From assembly GCA_027858735.1 (NCBI GenBank), contig JAQICC010000025.1, forward strand, positions 1-41,059: a stretch of 41,059 bases of DNA, written 5' to 3'. Source of the DNA: Salinivirgaceae bacterium (GTDB lineage Bacteria > Bacteroidota > Bacteroidia > Bacteroidales > SZUA-534). Below the pieces are notes generated by a model. That model worked only from the letters and a program-made list of their open reading frames with translations. It made no database searches and had not been told where the DNA came from. This document shows positions 7,100 to 15,588 of this stretch, in pieces. Made by a program: the position numbers and the translations under genes. Each line of letters begins with the position of its first letter. The first letter of the stretch is position 1.

Positions 7100-8377
7100 A
7101 TGAAAGAAACAAAAATTATATTGCCTGCCATGGGCGAGGGTATTTTTGAAGCAACAATTACCCAATGGTTGGTAAATGTAGGAGATACTTTTGAAGAAGA
7201 CGATTCGCTGGTTGAAATTGCTACCGATAAAGTGGACTCCGAAGTTCCGGCTCCCATAAATGGCATTATTAGCAAAATACTAGTACAGAATGGCGAAATT
7301 GCCAAAATAGGACAAGTTATTGCGATTATTGAAGCATCAGAAAATTCAAACAAAAACACAGAAAGTAAAGAAGAAAAAAATCAGCAAAAACCTGAGCTAA
7401 CAACACCATTAAAATTATTGCAAGAACCACCCATTCCAAATGAAATTCAACACCCATCAGTACCTTTTAGGCTAGAAAACGGAATTTTCCTTTCACCCTT
7501 AGTCCGCAGCATTGCACATAAAGAAAATGTTGATATTAATGCGTTAAATAGCATTTCAGGAAGCGGCCTAAACGGACGAATAATAAAAGATGATATTGTT
7601 AATTATCTGAATTCAAAGGGATTGACTAGTGCCGACCATGCCATTTCAGAAAGCACAACTTCTGATACTTTCGAAATTATTGAAATGAACCGAATGCGAA
7701 AACTTATAGCCGAAAACATGGTTCGTTCAAAGCAAACAGCTCCACATGTTACAACTTTTCATGAAGTAGATGTTACCTCAATTGTAAAATGGCGCGAAAA
7801 GAATAAGAACATTTACATGGAAAAACATAACGAAAAAATTACTTTCACTCCTATATTTATACAGGCACTTGCACAGGCCATCGAAAAATACCCACTAATT
7901 AATGTATCGGTTGATGGGACTTCAATACTAAAGAAAAACAATATTAATATTGGTATGGCAACAGCTTTGCCCGACGGAAATTTAATTGTTCCGATTATTC
8001 GCAATGCAAATAAGCTTACTACGCATCAGCTGGCAACTAATGTAAATGATTTAGCTTACCGGGCACGAAATAAAAAACTTCTCCCCAATGAAATTCAAGG
8101 TGGCACATTTACTATTACTAATGTTGGTTCGTTTGGTAATTTATCAGGCACACCCATTATTAATCAACCCGAAGCTGCAATACTTGCTGTTGGAACCATA
8201 AAAAAACGTCCGGCAGTTATCGAAACTCCCGATGGTGATTTAATTGGTATACGACACCAAATGGTTTTGGCCTTATCATATGATCATAGGGTAATTGATG
8301 GATCGTTAGGTGGAATGTTTATAAAGCAAGTTGCTGACAACCTTGAGGCTTTTAATGGAGGTAAATGGTTACAATAA
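7100..8377 (+). CDS. Dihydrolipoyl acyltransferase (E2) of a 2-oxoacid dehydrogenase complex
   Basis: The three E2 modules are in the usual order. The lipoyl domain covers about 1-78, with the lipoylated lysine in TDKVD at K44. After a Glu/Lys/Pro linker comes the peripheral subunit-binding domain (about 130-171, with SPLVRSIA and GRIIKDDI). The catalytic acyltransferase domain covers about 195-425, ending with DHRVIDG where H396 and D400 are the catalytic pair. A single lipoyl domain and this sequence type fit branched-chain or pyruvate dehydrogenase E2; the substrate cannot be decided here. E1 and E3 are not in the window, so the complex is encoded at separate loci. The start chosen gives MKETKIILPAMGEG, the normal E2 N-terminus. 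Confidence 0.93.
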   Translation: MKETKIILPAMGEGIFEATITQWLVNVGDTFEEDDSLVEIATDKVDSEVPAPINGIISKILVQNGEIAKIGQVIAIIEASENSNKNTESKEEKNQQKPELTTPLKLLQEPPIPNEIQHPSVPFRLENGIFLSPLVRSIAHKENVDINALNSISGSGLNGRIIKDDIVNYLNSKGLTSADHAISESTTSDTFEIIEMNRMRKLIAENMVRSKQTAPHVTTFHEVDVTSIVKWREKNKNIYMEKHNEKITFTPIFIQALAQAIEKYPLINVSVDGTSILKKNNINIGMATALPDGNLIVPIIRNANKLTTHQLATNVNDLAYRARNKKLLPNEIQGGTFTITNVGSFGNLSGTPIINQPEAAILAVGTIKKRPAVIETPDGDLIGIRHQMVLALSYDHRVIDGSLGGMFIKQVADNLEAFNGGKWLQ

Positions 8378-8493
8378 TCTTTAATCGATAAACAAATCAT
8401 AGCTAAAGCACTAATTCTATTGCTACTTGTTCTCAATTTTACTAAATTGCTGCCTTTAAATTTCAACTTAAAGTTAACTCACATATTATTTGT

Positions 8494-10539
8494 ATGATTA
8501 AGCGTAGCCTTTTAACGTTATTTACACTTTTAGTAATTGCAAGTGGTATTACCTTTTCACAAGGCAATTATGAAAATTTTAAACTAGCCGAAGATTTACT
8601 TGAGGATGGCAATTTCCACAAAGCCTTAGCTATTTATCAGAAACTTTTAAATGAAGATCCTAATAATGCAAATCTGAATTTCAAAGTTGGTTTCTGTTTT
8701 TTGAATACAGCAACTGAGAAAGTAAAATCAATCCCTTATCTTGAATTTGCCTCAAAACAAATATCAAAGGAATATAAAATTGGAGACCATAAAGAAAAAT
8801 TGGCCCCTATTGAAACCCTTTTTTATCTTGGAAAAGCATATCATGTAAATTATAGATTTGGCGATGCAGAAAACACTTGCATCGATCTAAAAGCTTTACT
8901 AGGCCCCGAACAGCCTGAATTTGTTGCCGAGATAGATCATCTATTAACGGCATGCCAAGTGGCCAGAAAGATAATTAAAAACCCGGTAGAAATGTTTGTC
9001 ACAAATCTAGGCAAAACAATTAACTCGGTTAGTGCAGAACATAGCCCGGTAATTTCGGGCGACGAAAGTATTCTTATTTACACCTCTAAAAGAAAAGAAA
9101 ATACGGGTGGCCGTGTAATGGATGATGGACAATATTTCGAAGATATTTACATCAGTAGTTTTGATGGAAAAAAATATACCCAAGCCCAAAAAATTAGCAA
9201 AAACATTAATACTGAAAGTCATGAAGCTTCCATCGGACTTTCGTTCGATGGATCGAAATTGTTTATTTATAAAGATGATGGTAATGATGGTAACATATAC
9301 ATAAGCAACCGTAAAGGAAGCGAATGGGATGTACCAGTAAAAATGCCTGAACCAATAAATAGCAAATACCGTGAAACCCATGCATCCATGTCTTTTGATC
9401 AGAATGAAATATTTTTCACTTCAGACAGAAAAGGGGGATATGGAGGATTAGATATTTACCGCGTTCGCAAATTGCCAAATGGCAAATGGAGTAAAGCACA
9501 AAACTTAGGATTCAGAATTAATACTCAGTACGATGAAGAAGGACCTTATTTACATCCTGATGGAACATCACTATTCTTTTCTTCTCAAGGCCACAATAAT
9601 ATGGGTGGTTTCGATATTTTCATAAGCTTTGTTGATGAAAATGGCAAATGGTCAGTGCCTGAAAACATTGGTTACCCTATAAACACTCCCGATGATGATG
9701 TGTATTACATTCCTTCAGTAGATGGCCGCCGTGCCTATTACGCATCATATGCCAATAATAGCATTGGCGATTACGATATTTTTAAAATAGATTTGTCGGA
9801 AACACATATTAGAAACCAAACGGTTATTGCTGGTATAGCAAAAAGTGCCACTGGTATGTTATTAAAAAATGCAATTATTACTATTTATGATGACGATGAT
9901 GAAATTGCCGGAATTTACACCCCTGATCCTGACTCAAAAAAATTCGTGTTCATCCTTCCTCGTGGAAAATCTTTTACGGCACTTTTCGAATCATCAAATT
10001 CCGGTGATTTTGAATACGGAATTACGGTACCAAACTACGCATACGATCAATCGAAACGTGTAGTCGTATTTAACGATATTATTACACCTCTACCTGGACA
10101 AGAAACCCCTGCCCGAGCTGTAGCTGAAAAAATAGAGCCCGAACTAGATTTGAATAGCTTTGTAGATTCGCTTAAACTTGATGCCAAAACACTGGAGGCC
10201 AAATCAGTCGGAACATCACTAGAAGAATCGACAGAGTTATCATCAGCCTACCTATTGGTAGCCAGTGAACTATACGAAAATGATGAATACATGGAAACCT
10301 CAGCGGTTGAAAACCGCGATTCAATTAAAAATGAATTAAGCGAAGAATTAATTGAAGAATCAGATGATTTACTCTCTGAGCGAACTGCTGATATTAAATC
10401 GGAAAATACAACCATTGGCAGCTCAAAAATTCAAGGTAAAAATAACGGCAAAGGCACATCATATGTTTTAGGATTACTATTTGGTTTGGCACTTGTTGGC
10501 TCAACTATTTATATGATTTTAAGACGAAGACGTAGCTAA
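8494..10539 (+). CDS. TPR/PD40 beta-propeller envelope protein with C-terminal membrane helix
   Basis: A signal peptide (residues 1-22, ending TFSQG) is followed by TPR-like helices (about 27-155), a PD40/WD40-like propeller (about 167-430, with the blade signatures SGDES, FTSDRKGGYGGLDIY and SSQGHNNMGGFDIF), a carboxypeptidase-regulatory-like beta domain (about 440-525), an acidic serine/glutamate-rich linker, and a C-terminal helix (about 656-676) ending in RRRRS. The order matches the first part of PorE-type proteins, but the OmpA peptidoglycan-binding domain is replaced by a membrane anchor. It is a tandem paralogue of the next gene. PorE takes part in type IX secretion/gliding envelope complexes; a similar scaffold role is inferred only. 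Confidence 0.85.
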   Translation: MIKRSLLTLFTLLVIASGITFSQGNYENFKLAEDLLEDGNFHKALAIYQKLLNEDPNNANLNFKVGFCFLNTATEKVKSIPYLEFASKQISKEYKIGDHKEKLAPIETLFYLGKAYHVNYRFGDAENTCIDLKALLGPEQPEFVAEIDHLLTACQVARKIIKNPVEMFVTNLGKTINSVSAEHSPVISGDESILIYTSKRKENTGGRVMDDGQYFEDIYISSFDGKKYTQAQKISKNINTESHEASIGLSFDGSKLFIYKDDGNDGNIYISNRKGSEWDVPVKMPEPINSKYRETHASMSFDQNEIFFTSDRKGGYGGLDIYRVRKLPNGKWSKAQNLGFRINTQYDEEGPYLHPDGTSLFFSSQGHNNMGGFDIFISFVDENGKWSVPENIGYPINTPDDDVYYIPSVDGRRAYYASYANNSIGDYDIFKIDLSETHIRNQTVIAGIAKSATGMLLKNAIITIYDDDDEIAGIYTPDPDSKKFVFILPRGKSFTALFESSNSGDFEYGITVPNYAYDQSKRVVVFNDIITPLPGQETPARAVAEKIEPELDLNSFVDSLKLDAKTLEAKSVGTSLEESTELSSAYLLVASELYENDEYMETSAVENRDSIKNELSEELIEESDDLLSERTADIKSENTTIGSSKIQGKNNGKGTSYVLGLLFGLALVGSTIYMILRRRRS

Positions 10540-10603
10540 TTGCAAAATTTTATATTATTTTTAATAAAACAATATCACATTTGCAATGCTTAAACTCTAT
10601 CAT

Positions 10604-13261
10604 ATGAAAAAAATACTCATAACACTTCTGGCTATTCTATTTACCACCTTGACTTACTCTCAAGATAAAAAAGAGGTAAAAGCATTGTTTAAAGATGCGG
10701 AAATGCATCTTCTTTATGAAGAATACGACCTGGCACTACCCATATATTTAGAACTTATCAATAAAGGCTGGGACAATGCCAACATTCAATCTAGTATTGG
10801 GATGTGTTACATGTATGTACAACAAGTTAAGCTAGCTATACCATATTTTAAAAAAGCCATTCTCAATACTTCTCCGAATTTTAAAGAGGGTAACTACAAA
10901 GAAGACAGAGCTCCTGAAGAAGCCTGGTTTTTTATTGCCAAAGCCTATAGAATTGATGGCCAGCTTGATAAAGCTATTGAAGCCTATACAAAATACAAAT
11001 CATTAATACCTGTGTCTGACACTTACATGCATCCGTTTCTCGACCAACAATTAAAGTCCTGCGAAACAGCTAAAAATCTTATTAACAGCCCTGTTAACTA
11101 CCTTAGTACTTTAATAGAATTTAACGAGGAAGGCGACAACTTCTTTCCTGCTGTTTCAGGCGATGAAAAATCAATGGTATTTACAGCGTATCAAGAAGTA
11201 AGAGATCCCGATTATGGAACCTTAATGTTCGATAATATAAAATATGCTAAAAATGAAGCCGGCGTATGGGGCAAAGCTAAAGACCTAACCAGTGAAATTG
11301 CGTCCGATGGATACATCTCAACTGCTTTTCTTTCATACAGTGGCGACTTTATGATTTTACGCCGAAACGATTACGGCAACGATAATTTATATTACTCAGA
11401 GTTGGAAGGCAGAAAATGGTCGGAAGCTAAGCGGTTTGCTAAAAAAATATGTGGTAAAGACAATGAAACTCATGGTAGTATTACCAAAGATGCATCAACT
11501 CTGTACTTCGTTTCAGATAGAGCCGGTGGTTATGGCCAGAAAGATATTTGGTATTCTAGTAAAAGTAGTAAAGGAAAATGGGAATCTCCTAAAAATTTAG
11601 GTGATATAATAAATACTCCTTTTATTGAAGAAGCTGTGTTTATAGGTGAAGACGGGAAAACCATATACTTTGCCTCAGAAGGACACAATAGCATGGGAGG
11701 ATTCGATATTTTTAAATCGACACAAGATGCCGGAGGACAATGGTCTGAACCTCAGAATATTGGCTACCCTATAAACACTACTGCTGACGATAGATTTTAC
11801 ATGCCTATTGGTGACGGTAGCGTAGCTTACTATGCCAGAAATCCGGAATCGGGGGGCGAAAAAAGAATTTACCGCATTGAATTCCCCGAAACGGAACGTG
11901 TTGTTGAGGTTGTTGCCGATAACATTCCTGTTCAAGACAATGGTATCGACACTAATTCAGACACTCCAATTAGCGAAACAACAACAGAAACAACAACAGA
12001 AGAACCAGCAGTTACTCCTACTAAACCTGAAGTTAAAAAAATTATTGTGCCATCTGAGTATGAATTAAATGGGTCATTAAAACTCCAGGACAATAAAGAA
12101 CTTGATCCTTCATTTTATATTCATGTAGCAAAGCCTGATGGAGAAGTGATTGCCGCTCTAAGTCCAAATGTTGCTACTGGTGAATTCCGAACAAAAATAA
12201 AATTTGGATCGTATGTTGTTAAAGCCTTTGGTGATGGTTATGAAACTGCTGAAAAATATATTTACATAAGCGAAGATCAACAAAATACTGAGGTATTAAC
12301 TTTTCTTGAAATGATACCAAAAGAGGTAAGTTCAGGAGAATACTACACCATAAAAAGTGTATTGTTCGACTACAATAGCGCAGAACTTAACCGTGATGCT
12401 CAAATTGAAATTGAACGACTTGCTACACTAATGGGTAAAAATCCTTCTCTTTATATTGAAGTTATAGGTAATGCCGACGCCCTAGGAACTGAAGAATACA
12501 ATCAACAACTTTCCATAAGAAGAGCACGTTCTGTAGTTGACTACATAAAAAATAAAGACATTGACCAAAATCGATTTGTAGCAAAAGGTTTAGGCAAATC
12601 AAATTTTGTAGCCATAAATCATAATCCTGACGGTAGTGATAATCCTGAAGGAAGAAAGCTGAACCGCAGGGTAGATATGAAGGTAATTAAATCAACCAAT
12701 GAAAAAATTACTACAGAAAATATTTACGTCCCCGATGAATTAAGATACAAAGAGTTTCTTACCTACACCATTTTCTTAATGGAAACCGAGGAGCCATTAA
12801 AACCATCCTATTTTAATCAATCGGGAGAAGATATTGCCAACGTATGGATGTTTAGAACTGAAGTTGGCTACATGTACACTGTAGGTAAATTCAGCCATCA
12901 ATCGGAAGCTTTAACACTGATGAATGTGGTGGTTGATGCAGGGTTTCCAGATGCCAGAGTTATTAATAACATTAAGTATAATGAATTGGTAACAAAAAGC
13001 AGCAATTTCTTTAAATCTAAAATGGTTGATACAGACAAAAAGGTGTATACCATACAACTTTATGCTCTTAAAAAGCCTATTGAAACTACACAAATTAAAG
13101 GGTTAACTGAAATTGAAGTTGTTCAAATTGGCGATGGCTACTACCGTTACATTTGGGGAGAATTTATTGGAAAAACCTCAGCCCATCAGGCTTTAGCCGA
13201 TGTGATGCAAAAAGGGTATTACGACGCTTTTGTTGTTGAAATGGAAAAATACCATAATTAA
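10604..13261 (+). CDS. PorE-like TPR/PD40/OmpA protein with SPOR-like tail
   Basis: The start at 10604 gives a clean signal peptide (MKKILITLLAILFTT...YSQ); an upstream in-frame ATG at 10586 adds six residues and is less likely. Domains in order: TPR (about 20-150), PD40 propeller (about 170-425, with FVSDRAGGYGQKDIW and EGHNSMGGFDIF), a Thr/Glu/Pro linker, a beta-sandwich regulatory domain, an OmpA C-terminal domain (about 579-695; FDYNSAEL, GNADALGTEEYN, LSIRRAR, NRRVDM) expected to bind peptidoglycan, and a C-terminal region of about 160 residues that looks like two SPOR-type units (YTVGKFSHQSEAL... and YTIQLYALKK...). It is probably a periplasmic or outer-membrane scaffold. It lies 64 bases after its paralogue and one base before the GNAT gene. 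Confidence 0.87.
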   Translation: MKKILITLLAILFTTLTYSQDKKEVKALFKDAEMHLLYEEYDLALPIYLELINKGWDNANIQSSIGMCYMYVQQVKLAIPYFKKAILNTSPNFKEGNYKEDRAPEEAWFFIAKAYRIDGQLDKAIEAYTKYKSLIPVSDTYMHPFLDQQLKSCETAKNLINSPVNYLSTLIEFNEEGDNFFPAVSGDEKSMVFTAYQEVRDPDYGTLMFDNIKYAKNEAGVWGKAKDLTSEIASDGYISTAFLSYSGDFMILRRNDYGNDNLYYSELEGRKWSEAKRFAKKICGKDNETHGSITKDASTLYFVSDRAGGYGQKDIWYSSKSSKGKWESPKNLGDIINTPFIEEAVFIGEDGKTIYFASEGHNSMGGFDIFKSTQDAGGQWSEPQNIGYPINTTADDRFYMPIGDGSVAYYARNPESGGEKRIYRIEFPETERVVEVVADNIPVQDNGIDTNSDTPISETTTETTTEEPAVTPTKPEVKKIIVPSEYELNGSLKLQDNKELDPSFYIHVAKPDGEVIAALSPNVATGEFRTKIKFGSYVVKAFGDGYETAEKYIYISEDQQNTEVLTFLEMIPKEVSSGEYYTIKSVLFDYNSAELNRDAQIEIERLATLMGKNPSLYIEVIGNADALGTEEYNQQLSIRRARSVVDYIKNKDIDQNRFVAKGLGKSNFVAINHNPDGSDNPEGRKLNRRVDMKVIKSTNEKITTENIYVPDELRYKEFLTYTIFLMETEEPLKPSYFNQSGEDIANVWMFRTEVGYMYTVGKFSHQSEALTLMNVVVDAGFPDARVINNIKYNELVTKSSNFFKSKMVDTDKKVYTIQLYALKKPIETTQIKGLTEIEVVQIGDGYYRYIWGEFIGKTSAHQALADVMQKGYYDAFVVEMEKYHN

Positions 13262-13262
13262 A

Positions 13263-13793
13263 ATGTCAAATTTATTAAAGAGCGAAGGAATTGAATTAAG
13301 GGCTTTGGAACCTGAAGACCTTGAATTTCTGTATTCATGCGAAAACAATTCCGAAATTTGGAATGTAAGTAACACACTTGCCCCTTTTTCAAAATACATT
13401 TTAAGGCAATATATTAAGAATTCGCATCACGATATTTATACCAACAAACAGCTTAGGTTAATAATTTCAAACGAAACTGAACCAAATAAGGCTATTGGTG
13501 CCATTGACCTATTTGATTTTGACCCCTACCACATGAGAGCTGGCGTAGGAATATTAATTCACGGTCAAAATAATCAAAGTAAAGGTTTGGCAAGCTCAGC
13601 ATTAAAAACGCTTATTAACTATTGTTTTAATCACCTGCATTTTAATCAACTATATTGCAATATAGGAGCTGCAAATACAAAAAGCATTCATCTATTTGAA
13701 AAATGCGGATTCATAAAATGTGGTGAAAAAAAACAATGGTTAAGAACTACCGATGGCTTTGAATCGGAACTCATGTTTCAACTTTTAAATTAA
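13263..13793 (+). CDS. GNAT-family N-acetyltransferase
   Basis: At 176 residues this is a RimJ/SpeG-like GNAT: an N-terminal IELRALEPEDLEFLY, an acetyl-CoA-binding loop GQNNQSKGLASSAL (Q/RxxGxG/A-type), NTKSIHLFEKCGFI, and a final ELMFQLL. The ATG at 13263 begins one base after the previous stop, so the two are probably translationally linked. An earlier in-frame ATG would lie inside the upstream gene and adds a non-homologous extension. The acceptor (spermidine, a protein N-terminus or another amine) cannot be told. The stop codon touches the start of a 162-base palindrome. Confidence 0.88.
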   Translation: MSNLLKSEGIELRALEPEDLEFLYSCENNSEIWNVSNTLAPFSKYILRQYIKNSHHDIYTNKQLRLIISNETEPNKAIGAIDLFDFDPYHMRAGVGILIHGQNNQSKGLASSALKTLINYCFNHLHFNQLYCNIGAANTKSIHLFEKCGFIKCGEKKQWLRTTDGFESELMFQLLN

Positions 13794-13954
13794 GAAGCTG
13801 TTTAAATTTTATTCATCAGTTTTATTATGAGTCTTTTTTGCCATATTATCATTATTTTCTCGACACGTAGCTATGCTATGTGTCTCAAAAATGCTTCAAT
13901 CTGACAAAAAATACATCCATAATAATTTCTAAAAACAAAACTTAAACAGCTTCT
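13793..13954. repeat. 162-base imperfect palindrome (MITE-like)
   Basis: The terminal 13 bases AGAAGCTGTTTAA (13793-13805) are exactly complementary to TTAAACAGCTTCT (13942-13954). The arms continue to pair imperfectly along their whole length to a central hairpin GACACGTAGC (13862-13871) / GCTATGTGTC (13875-13884). No ORF is inside. It occupies the gap between the GNAT and HsdR_N genes, which converge on it, so it could also act as a bidirectional terminator or a structured RNA. Confidence 0.75.
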
Positions 13955-13960
13955 AACATT

Positions 13961-14419
13961 TTAACCGCTTACCATTTCTGAAAACAAAGGTATCTCTTTA
14001 AGAAAGATGTAGGTATTGTGAGCATAATTCATTTTGCAACAATAATGGTTTAATCCATTGGTAACTATCAAATAATCGACTTGCAACTTCAAATTATAGG
14101 CAGCAATTTGATCAAACGTTTTTTGCGTAATTTTAACCTTCGGAGCTTTGCATTCGACAATTAAACGTGCTTTTCCATTTGAATCAAAACCCACAATATC
14201 GCATCGCCTCGATAAATTATTTAAGGTTAAACCCATTTCTACAGACAACAAGCCCTCCGAATAATTTTTATCATTTTTAAGAAATAACAAAAAGTTTTGC
14301 CTAACCCATTCCTCGGGTGTCAGCTTAACTGTTTTCTTCCGAAAGGAATCAAAAATGGTTCCTTCTTGAATATTTATTCTAAGTTGAGAAATGTAATCAG
14401 GAAGATTTAATTGCTGCAT
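13961..14419 (-). CDS. Solo HsdR_N (PD-(D/E)xK nuclease-like) protein
   Basis: The start at 14419 gives MQQLNLPDYISQLR; 13 upstream in-frame residues are not typical. The roughly 152 residues contain WVRQNFL..L, RRCDIVGF (the nuclease aspartate) and LIVECKAP (the ExK part), then a QIAAYN helix. This is the N-terminal nuclease domain seen in type I restriction HsdR subunits, but no motor domain, HsdM or HsdS is present. Solo copies next to holA are, from memory, a recurrent arrangement in Bacteroidota, so this is more likely a housekeeping nuclease or DNA-binding protein of unknown role than a restriction enzyme. Confidence 0.82.
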   Translation of the reverse strand: MQQLNLPDYISQLRINIQEGTIFDSFRKKTVKLTPEEWVRQNFLLFLKNDKNYSEGLLSVEMGLTLNNLSRRCDIVGFDSNGKARLIVECKAPKVKITQKTFDQIAAYNLKLQVDYLIVTNGLNHYCCKMNYAHNTYIFLKEIPLFSEMVSG

Positions 14420-14495
14420 TCTTATTTTTTTTTCATAAAAGTAACTGATACAGTTCAAATCCCTAAATTAAGTTTTCAACAATTGAATTGGTTAA

Positions 14496-14526
14496 TTGCA
14501 CAGGTTTTTATATTAAGGTATATTTG
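14496..14526 (+). promoter_or_regulatory. Bacteroidota-type promoter for holA
   Basis: TTG at 14496-14498 is separated by 20 bases from TATATTTG at 14519-14526, matching the phylum's -33/-7 pattern (TTG, N19-21, TAnnTTTG). The holA ATG is at 14556, leaving a leader of roughly 20 bases. Confidence 0.7.
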
Positions 14527-14555
14527 AAATTCTGCAATTTTATTAATCTAAGATA

Positions 14556-15584
14556 ATGTTAACATTTGAGCAAATAATTTCTGATTTAGAAAAGAAAATT
14601 TACAAACCCATATACTATTTAATGGGTGAAGAATCGTACTTTATCGATCAGATAACCAACTACATAGACAAACACACTTTGCCAGAGGAAGAAAAATCAT
14701 TTAATCAAACCATTTTATATGGCAAAGACACTAATATGGGCAATCTACTAAATACAGCCCGTAGATTTCCTATGATGTCGAATTACAATGTAATTATTTT
14801 AAGAGAAGCTCAAAACTTAAGAGGTATTGAAGGACTTTCGGCCGGTGAAATAGACCCCCTATTATTGTATGCCGATAACCCGCCTCCATCTACTATATTG
14901 GTAATTAATTTGAGAGGCAAAACCCTTGATAAGAGAAAGAAACTATATAAAACCATTGATAAAAACGGGATAATATTTGACTCGAAACGCATATATGAAA
15001 ATAAGGTTGGCGATTGGATTACGAAACAGCTAAAGATTGCAGGATATGGTATTGATATAAAAGCTGCTGAATTAATGGCTAACCATTTGGGAAATGATCT
15101 TTCAAAAGTATCGCAAGAAATTGAAAAACTTATGATTGTACTGCCTAAAGGGAGTACCGTTTCGTTAAAAGAAATTGAAGAAAACATTGGAATTAACAAA
15201 GATTTTAACATTTTCGAACTCCAAACAGCTCTTGGCAAAAAAGATATTTACAGATCGAATTTAATTATAACCCATTTAGGACAAAACCCGAAAACAAAAA
15301 GCATTATTCCGCTTATTTCCTTTTTATATTCGTTTTTCACAAAGTTGTTAATGCTCCATAGTGCCGAAGACAAATCGAATCAGGGATTGGCATCGTTAAT
15401 TGGTGTAAACCCTTATTTTATGCGCAACTATACAGAAGCCGCTCGCAATTACAGCAAAGTAAAATGCATACACATTATTGGCTTCTTACGAGAGTACGAC
15501 ACTAAATCAAAAGGAATTGACTCACCATCGGTTGATGACCTTGAACTAATGCGCGAATTGGTGTATAAAATCTTACATATATAA
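14556..15584 (+). CDS. holA: DNA polymerase III delta subunit
   Basis: The 342 residues match HolA. The N-terminal PIYYLMGEESYFIDQI replaces the usual LYLL.G.E.yl, ADNPPPSTILVI is the mid-domain signature, and the C-terminal domain has ELQTALGKKD. HolA is the clamp-loader subunit that opens the beta sliding clamp during replication. It is the first gene of a two-gene unit: the helicase-nuclease gene starts four bases after its stop. A clear -33/-7 promoter lies upstream. Confidence 0.93.
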   Translation: MLTFEQIISDLEKKIYKPIYYLMGEESYFIDQITNYIDKHTLPEEEKSFNQTILYGKDTNMGNLLNTARRFPMMSNYNVIILREAQNLRGIEGLSAGEIDPLLLYADNPPPSTILVINLRGKTLDKRKKLYKTIDKNGIIFDSKRIYENKVGDWITKQLKIAGYGIDIKAAELMANHLGNDLSKVSQEIEKLMIVLPKGSTVSLKEIEENIGINKDFNIFELQTALGKKDIYRSNLIITHLGQNPKTKSIIPLISFLYSFFTKLLMLHSAEDKSNQGLASLIGVNPYFMRNYTEAARNYSKVKCIHIIGFLREYDTKSKGIDSPSVDDLELMRELVYKILHI

Positions 15585-15588
15585 GAAA

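Noticed and set aside
9007-9381. Minus-strand ORF of 124 codons
   Set aside because: It lies inside the PD40 propeller gene, has an unusual composition and no matching signal; it is a shadow frame.
13961-14419. Type I restriction-modification system
   Set aside because: Only an HsdR N-terminal nuclease domain is present; there is no motor domain, HsdM or HsdS, and the gene neighbours holA.
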